Positions 57,425-64,000 of a stretch of DNA of 64,000 nt are shown piece after piece. Position numbers and translations under genes: made by a program. The stretch is taken from the NCBI GenBank assembly GCA_963971535.1, contig OZ020589.1, forward strand, positions 85,195,924 through 85,259,923. Direction: 5' to 3'. The notes below the pieces were generated by a model, which worked only from the letters and a program-made list of their open reading frames with translations, had not been told where the DNA came from and did not search any database. How positions within the stretch are numbered: the stretch's first letter is position 1; the number at the start of each line of letters is the position of its first letter. This DNA comes from Notolepis coatsorum (lineage: Eukaryota; Chordata; Actinopteri; Aulopiformes; Paralepididae).

Positions 57425-57676
57425 TAATGAAAACTTTATTTAACAGATTGCAGAATGGGTACAATACAGTACGGCTCAATACACACAACAGACCAGAGAA
57501 AGACGTTTCAGGGTCCCCAATTTTCAATTCATAGTGACATTTATGACATACACAACATACATGACATCATGACATTTATGGCATAGGGACATACATGACA
57601 TACAGGTATATAGTACTGTTACATTTGTGACATATACGATATGTAAATATACAGTACTGTTACCCATAGATCCTAA

Positions 57677-57905
57677 CAGAGAATATATACATATGATGGG
57701 GAGGAGACTGTACATTAGGAGGGGGTGGGTGGGTGGGAGAGAAATATACATACAGTGGGGAGATAATATATACATACGGTGGGGAGGAGACTGTACATTA
57801 GGAGGGGGTGGGTGGGTGGGAGATAAATATACATACGGTGGGGAGAGAATATATACATACGGTGGGGAGGAGACTGTCTATTAGGAGGGGGTGGGAGTGG
57901 GGGGG
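57677..57905 (+). repeat. 83-bp tandem repeat in the LINE 3' UTR, about 2.7 copies
   Basis: The unit has GGAGGAGACTGTACATTAGG, GGGGGTGGGTGGGTGGGAGA and ATATACATACGGTGGGGAG. Confidence 0.92.
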
Positions 57906-57955
57906 TTTGGACATTTACGCTGGCCAGTTTCGAATTGCAGCCTCCCGTAGGTGCT

Positions 57956-58448
57956 TTTTTTTTTTTTGGAACCACTTTTTCTCCCATTTTCAATTTTTCT
58001 CCCATCCCAATTTTCATATCGTCCAATTCAACCCTCCCCTGTCTTCGAACGTTGTTTCTTGCCTCCCACAAGCCGGCTGCAATGTGGACTAAGTCATACA
58101 TAGCACGAGTCCCCTCCGATACTCGAGGTAACAGCCGTCGCATCTTTTCACCTGCGTGGCTCGATCTTTCAGCGTCAGGGGTCTGGGCTTTGGAGGGGCC
58201 CCGCCCCCGTCGCTTCTTGATTCTACTGCGCAGGCGCACCAACCGACCTGTAGGAGTCGCTGTCCACAACGCCCGATCCCCACCCTTCAGTTTCCCTCCC
58301 CGTAGTACGGCCAATGTGTATTACTGTGGACAACCAGCTAAACTGAAAGCAATGTGGAGAGCGGGGCTCGAACAGGAGGCATCCTGTTCGAGCCTAGTCT
58401 CCAGCATTCGTTGCGAGCGCCTTGCCCACTGCGCCACGTAGCCGCCCC
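57956..58448 (-). mobile_element. tRNA-derived SINE in LINE coding sequence
   Basis: On the minus strand the head is GGCGGCTACGTGGCGCAGTG (A box) with CTGTTCGAGCC (B box) 55-60 bp on. ACAGCGACTCCTACAGGTCG lies in the body and an A-rich tail at 57956-57970. The target duplication CCCGTAGGTGCT is at 57944-57955 and 58449-58460. Same family as 18238-18657. Confidence 0.88.
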
Positions 58449-58686
58449 CCCGTAGGTGCTCTTTAAGAGCGGTTTTGAATGTGGGTAAGGATTCACATTC
58501 CTTTACAGCTTTGGGTAGGGCGTTCCACATTGATGTGGCATAATTGCGAAACGTGTTTAGTCCCTGGTTTGAGCCGAATCTGGGTTTAACATGATTTGTT
58601 GAGCTCCCTCTGGTGTTGTGGTCGTGGTATTCACTGACCTTTGGGAAGTATTTTGACATGTACATGGGTACCTTAGTCGTATAGTG

Positions 58687-59300
58687 CAGGGGTTCCCAAA
58701 CTTTTCAGACCGGGGCCCAGAAAATAAGGCATCACGAAGAGCCGCGGCCCAATGCACATCGTCTGGCTTTTTTTTTTTTTTTTTTTTGTCAGGCGACCGA
58801 TTTTTTAAGCCAAATATCACTTCAATCCTAATAAGTTAGTTCAAGTTAGTTATTCATTTATATGTGCTATTTATGAGAGGGCTAACTTGTTGCAAAATAA
58901 TAATGATAATAATAATAGCCTCATTAAAATACTATTGTTGCTTCGGTTGTTTTCAGCGTTTTATGTGCATAATCTGTTATTTAGTTTGAAATGTTCGTTG
59001 AAATAAGTAGATTTTTCGTTTTTGTTTATTTATTAAGTTAATATAAAACCATATAGTCACATTTTAGAATACAATAGAATAGAATTTTAGAATACAACTA
59101 GAAACACTGTCCTGGCCTGCTTCTAAGTTCAGTGGCCTGACAAAAAAAAATTAAATAAAAAAAGAAAAAATAAAAAAAATAAAAAATAAAAAAAATGTTT
59201 TTTTTAATTTTTTTTAATTTTTTTTTAAATCATCTCACGGCCCATCCGTGGCTGCTCGCGGCCCAACTTTGGGTCGCGACCCCGACTTTGGGAACCACTG
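58687..59300. mobile_element. hAT-type MITE in LINE coding sequence
   Basis: The ends CAGGGGTTCCCAAACTTTT and AGTCGGGGTCGCGACCC...TTTGGGAACCACTG are imperfect inverted repeats. A perfect 8-bp duplication GTATAGTG flanks it (58679-58686, 59301-59308). It is 614 bp long. Confidence 0.92.
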
Positions 59301-59703
59301 GTATAGTGTATCTTGTAGACCAGGCCCATTGCAAGTTGCTGTACTCTGTCGTCTACTCTAAGCCATCCTAGCTAGGTAGTCAAAGTGGACAGGGGTGAGG
59401 TGGGTTCTAGGAGTAAGGTCAAGTAGTAGTCTGACCAGTTTGTTTTGTGATGTTTGTAATCTTATTTTTAGCGCCTTTGAGGTGCTTTGGTACCATGAGG
59501 TGCAAGCATAGTCGTAGTACCCTTGAATGAGTGCTCCTGCCAGAGTCTTCAGGGTATTCTTGTTTACCAGAGAGGAGATCCGGTACAATAATCTAGTTTG
59601 TTGGTTGACTTTTTTTATTACATTGGATGCCATTTTGTCACAGGAAAGATTTGCCTCTAGGATGGAACCTAGGTATGTAATTTCATCTTTCCTTTCCTTT
59701 CCT

Positions 59704-59781
59704 ATATATATACCTATATATATATATATGGTATATATATATGGTATATATATATGGTATATATATATATATATATATATA

Positions 59782-59842
<61 letters not shown>

Positions 59843-59850
59843 CTCTCTCT
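59704..59850 (+). repeat. (TA)n/(TATATGG)n and (CTTT)n microsatellites
   Basis: A TA-rich stretch with three TATATGG units (59704-59784) runs into CTTT repeats and a CT tail (59785-59850), at the 5' truncation point of the LINE. Confidence 0.96.
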
Positions 59851-59865
59851 CTCAATTAAATTAAA

Positions 59866-59931
59866 TTAGATTTCAATTCAAAGGGGCTTTATTTACATGG
59901 GATACATTTAAAAGCTTTAGCAAGCATTATC
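59866..59931 (-). mobile_element. LINE tail, minus strand
   Basis: TTTCAATTCAAAGGGGCTTT and ATTTACATGGGATACATTT are the reverse complement of a Nimb-like LINE 3' terminus. It is cut off at 59931 by the DIRS end. Confidence 0.5.
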
Positions 59932-59936
59932 GTACG

Positions 59937-60214
59937 GTTATGTATATAACCATAGAATAAATGAGTGTAGTGACGCTCTGTGTCTATTGCAATACTCTTC
60001 ATATCCAGTATTGATACTGAATAAATTCTCACATGCACCTTTAAATACCATCATCTGTCTGGCCACACCCCTATCCGCTCCCTACATAAGCAGGGGTGTG
60101 GCCATACCATCAGCTCCTTCCCAAGTCTTTCACCACAAGGCAAGATCACGGGGTCCTCAGTGAGTCCGACGCAGAGCGTCACTACACTCATATAACTACG
60201 GTTATATACATAAC
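59937..60214 (+). mobile_element. DIRS-like 3' terminus (inverted arms)
   Basis: The left arm 59937-59980 (GTTATGTATATAACCATAG, AGTGTAGTGACGCTCTG) is inverted at 60172-60214. The layout equals 6843-7156 of the first DIRS: second half of the internal complementary region plus right terminal repeat. Sequence between the arms is different, so it is another subfamily. Confidence 0.7.
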
Positions 60215-61504
60215 TGTTGTGAAGGGCCAGATTAAAGCTGAGAATCTACATTTATTGTTTATATACCTTGTATATTATTTATATATACACGTTATATCCC
60301 TTTCAGCCTGCGTTTGAATCATAGTAATATTCGCTTTCCTTATAGGATAACGCTAGCGGCGCCAGACCGCAAGCCCCCAAAGTCAGGTTCAAAGGCGAGT
60401 CCGGATGTCGCAACATGCCCGGAGACAGCGCATTGATTCGAGACAAGAACTGAGGTTCAGCACTAGATAGCCACTTAAGTATATATACGGCGGCAGGTGC
60501 GAACAGTAGCTGTTCGAGTTCATCAAGTTTGTTCATCCAGTGATGTAGTGAGAAGCAGTTCGTCTAACAGAGCGTTGAGAACCACGTGCGAAGTGAATAG
60601 TAAAAGTGTCAGATTTAATGCAGTAACGTCAAGTTCGACTTAGCTTAATGTGAAGTAAAGAGTCGTTAATTATTGTGTATCGTTCCAACAGCAGTTCGTT
60701 CATGTGCAGCATTACCCAGCAGTTCGTTCGTTTAGCTAGTGGACCTTAGCCAGTGCGCGTGGACTAAATACATTGGTACCAGCACACGAGGAGGCCTAGT
60801 CGGAGAACCTACTGGACATGTGCACAGGAGAACCGACGGCGGCGATTGCAGAACCAGTATTGGTTGGATTATATTGATTGTGGAACGTACCCTTGGAGAA
60901 GAGCATCGTTAATCTCCACTGTCGTTTGGATTTAACCACCCTGAGGATCTACATTCGGGCTGGCCTCATGGATCGAGGCTAGCTGGCTATCATCATTGCT
61001 ATCGGGCAATTGGATTACAGTTATTGCTTTTGATGCTGAGCTTTGGATTACAAGGACTGGCTTCTGTACGTGAATCCCCTTCTTCTTCAATTGATCAGAC
61101 TGAGTATCCGAACATTCCTCTCTCCTCCAGAGCTTACAACTCTGGGAGGAAACCCATTGTCTCCAGCGGTACCAGCGTTTCCCCCTATAATTGCCACCCT
61201 ACGCCAGGCGGCGTTAGCCTAGTACCCCATCGTAGGAATTATTTTATTCCCATTGACTTATGCTACTGACTGACTTATGCATATTCTTCGCCATACAAGC
61301 GCGACCCTAATTCTCATATCTGTAACATTTACTGCATAATAATAAATACCCTCAAATGATATTTCTTTGTCAGTGCCGTGTTATTATGAGTGTCTGCCAT
61401 ATATTAGATGTACTGTCTGGCCAGTAATTAAAGTACATAACTAGCAGTGGTTTAATCTATCACAATCTTTAATACAGTCAGGGTTTTGTAACCCCTCAGT
61501 TACA
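60215..61504 (+). repeat. 5' LTR of an LTR retrotransposon (probable)
   Basis: Starts TGTTGTGAAGGG and ends CTCAGTTACA. TATATATAC lies at about 60479 and AATAAA at 61341-61346, in the order needed for an LTR. No second LTR is in the window. Confidence 0.55.
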
Positions 61505-61505
61505 A

Positions 61506-61524
61506 TTGGTCCTTCGAGCCGGAG
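61506..61524 (+). other. primer-binding-site candidate
   Basis: TTGGTCCTTCGAGCCGGA directly follows the LTR. Its complement ends GGACCA with TTCGA-like T-arm character, as for a tRNA 3' end. The style resembles BEL/Pao elements. Confidence 0.5.
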
Positions 61525-61560
61525 GGTATCAGTAATCTTTAATATCATATTAATATTGAT

Positions 61561-62868
61561 ATGGCCAGCGGCGGACACTCTCCAGACGGCTCTCCCAAAC
61601 TAGAGCGCCCTCGGCGCAAACGTCAGCCACCTCCACACCTGGAGGACTACGCTTTCGTTTTACCTCCTAGCTTATCTAAAAAGACGTTAAGCACGGATAA
61701 AACTGATAGCTTAAGCATGCCCAATCCTATCGACTTGTCGGCCCCACCAGTAGAGACCCCAGTGGGTTCAAACGAAACTGACTTAGCTCACGGGGGGGAA
61801 CAAGCGGGACATGACGTGACTATACCCCAAGACAGCGCCACCGGGATAGACCCCGGAGCGCCCAAGGATAAAGAAAGCGCCACCGGGATAGACCCCGGAA
61901 TGCAAGAGACCCAAGAGCGCGCACCCGAGATAGACCTCGGCGCGCACCCAAGAGAAGAGTACCGCGTCTTAGAGATGGACCTCGGGGCACGGGAGAAATC
62001 AAGAAGCAGCGCTCAAGAGATGGACCTCGGAGCGCGCCAAGAGAACAGGTCTCCACCAAGTCCTGTCAGCGCCCGATCACCTCCATCAGTGTCATCCCCC
62101 AGCGAGGCTGACCAGCGACTAGCACAAGCCTTAATCGCCACGCTGACAGCTTCAACCGAAAGAGACCGTATCCAGGGTGAGCGCGACCGTCTCCAAGCAC
62201 AGACACTTAGTGAGCGTGAACGCTCTGCAGCGGAACGAGAGCGCCTCCAAGCGCAACAACAGAGTGCGCGCGAACAGTCTGCAGTGGAGCGCGAACGTCT
62301 CCAAGCTCAACAACAGAGTGAGCACGAACGCATCCGACTAGAAGAGAGTCGCCTCCAGGCTGACGCAGCGATGACCATCAGACTGGAAGAGAGGCGCCTC
62401 CAGGCTGAAGAAAATATTCAGCGAGACCGTGCCAATGCACAGCGCGACGCCGCCAATGCACGGCGCGAGATGGAAAGAGACCGTCTGCAGGTGCAGATGA
62501 TAGAACAATTGATCCAGAGGGCGACCCCCCCCTCCTCCACACGGAGCTCCCGGAGATCATCACGACACGGGTCTAGGGCACCTTCCCCTACCCGACAAAT
62601 CTACACGGGACCCGGCCAACAGGAAGAACCTGCCTACGTCGCCGAGCCCCCTCCCCTACCGGTCTATACGGGACCCAGCCAACAGGGAGAACCTGCCTAT
62701 GTCGCCGAGAAACTAACTAGAAGACTCCAGGACCTAGCGGAGGATGAGGAAGGACAGCAAGCCCACCAGCACGAACCTACTTTGGACCAGGAGGCCCAGT
62801 ACAGCCCCGACCCCAGCCCCGAGTCACTGCGTTACAAACCCCCGACCCAACCCAAAGAAAAAAAGAGG
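61561..62868 (+). CDS. gag-like ORF of the LTR retrotransposon, 3'-truncated
   Basis: The frame starts at ATG 61561 (MASGGHSPDGSPKLERPRRK, then RQPPPHLEDYAFVLP). Residues about 80-165 hold four or five repeats of ATGIDPGA / EMDLGAR type. A long coiled coil follows, rich in ERERLQAQQQS and RLEERRLQAEE (about 180-320), then Ser/Arg- and Pro-rich repeats with IYTGPGQQEEPAYVAEPP. No zinc knuckle, protease or reverse transcriptase follows. At about 62868 the sequence changes to a LINE, and the frame ends in it at 62889. In the family gag forms the particle; here only its N-terminal half is left. The assignment rests on position after L TR and PBS-like sequence. Confidence 0.55.
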
Positions 62869-62869
62869 G

Positions 62870-63420
62870 AAATGTTGTATTGTCAATAGATGGAGTTAAT
62901 ATAGAAATTGTTACAGAACTGCGTTTTTTGGGAATATTGCTGGACGAAGGTTTGACCTGGAAACCTCATATTGCACACATGAGGAAAAAAAATTCTAAGA
63001 GTATTTTTATTGTAAATAAAGTTAAATATGTATTAGATAACAAAGCAATGTGAACATTGTACTATGCACTCATATTGCCTTATATTAATTGCTGTGTGGA
63101 AGTATGGGGTAACACCTATAAGAGTAATATAAAACCACTGTATCTCTTACAGAAGAGAGCTATTAGGAGGGGCAGACTATCGAGAACACACCAACATATT
63201 ATTTATTAATTCTGGATTATTGAAATTGCAAAAGCTAGTTAAGTTACAGACATTAGTAGTTATGCACAAGGCCAAAAGTAAAGCATTACCAGCTCATCTA
63301 CAAAACAGGTTTGTCCTCATATCACAGAATGGTGAGCATAGAAGGGAAGGTCATTTTAAACATCAGTGTGCACGGACAACCCTGAAACAGATGTATATGT
63401 CCATGCATCTGAGGCTTGTG
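62870..63420 (+). pseudogene. jockey-type LINE reverse transcriptase C-terminal part
   Basis: Reading VLSIDGVNIEIVTELRFLGI, LLDEGLTWKPHIAHMR, a stop, then LYYALILPYINCCVEVWGNT, YKSNIKPLYLLQKRAIRR. More shifts follow. This is the region after the catalytic core in jockey/CR1-group enzymes. The 5'-truncated insertion cuts the gag-like ORF and runs into a T run and an ATT array, a usual LINE 3' tail. Confidence 0.7.
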
Positions 63421-63455
63421 ACGCAGTTTTTTTTTTTTTTTTGGGGGTATCTAGC

Positions 63456-64000
<545 letters not shown>

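Larger units (their letters stand above)
57425..59708 (-). mobile_element. jockey/CR1-type LINE 3' half, split by a hAT and a SINE
   Basis: Minus-strand coding runs in three blocks. The first (59708-59309) has ITYLGSILEANLSCDKM, NTLKTLAGALIQGYYDYACT, SWYQSTSKALKIRLQTSQNK and LTPRTHLTPVHF. The second (58678-58461) has VSEYHDHNTRGSSTN, PRFGSNQGLNTFRNYATS, MWNALPKAVKECESLPTFK and TALKEHL. The last codons, REAAIRNWPA then stop, lie at 57955-57920. The 3' UTR runs to about 57425 with AATAAAG and an (ATTC)n tail. Removing both insertions and one copy of each duplication restores the order. The clade is given loosely. Confidence 0.8.

Overview
The window is vertebrate, most likely ray-finned (teleost) fish, nuclear DNA. 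It has no operons or bacterial genes. It is packed with transposon families and long microsatellites typical of fish genomes: LINE relatives of L2, Nimb, Rex1, Tx1 and L1, a DIRS-like tyrosine-recombinase retrotransposon, hAT and TTAA-target DNA transposons, tRNA-derived SINEs and LTR fragments. Two 200-N assembly gaps are present (20312-20511 and 41770-41969). The species cannot be told from this sequence.

Layout. 1-3043: a solo-LTR-like block and tandem repeats. 3193-7156: a decayed DIRS-like element that keeps both inverted terminal repeats and the internal complementary region. 7187-11607: a 5'-truncated L2-type LINE on the minus strand. 11843-13390: a palindromic repeat with a hAT element in one arm. 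13422-17083: microsatellites, an LTR-like block and hAT-like debris. 17084-19960: a minus-strand LINE (Rex1/CR1-like) split by a second LINE tail that itself holds a SINE. 20512-29955: degraded LINE pieces, minisatellites and microsatellites. 30096-39927: a 9.8-kb stretch bounded by inverted CCCAGATAGCAAAA termini. It contains a possible three-exon gene on the minus strand, an inverted-repeat satellite, and a hAT element that holds a TTAA-flanked MITE. 40566-41769: a 132-bp satellite running into a gap. 41970-50022: a Nimb/I-type LINE (minus) split by a near full-length L2-type LINE (plus) whose ORF2 is still open. 50626-54273: simple repeats, more palindromic elements and an LTR-like block. 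54282-56998: a 2.7-kb hAT element with nested insertions. 57425-59708: a minus-strand LINE split by a SINE and a hAT MITE. 59937-60214: a second DIRS terminus. 60215-62868: an LTR, primer-binding-site candidate and gag-like ORF. 62870-64000: a LINE 3' end with a long ATT microsatellite.

Almost all coding potential comes from selfish elements, and the main story is the order of insertion. Several insertions have clear target-site duplications, so their relative ages can be read. The only candidate host-type gene is the minus-strand three-exon model at 39610-32663; its product is not recognised and its second splice junction is unresolved.
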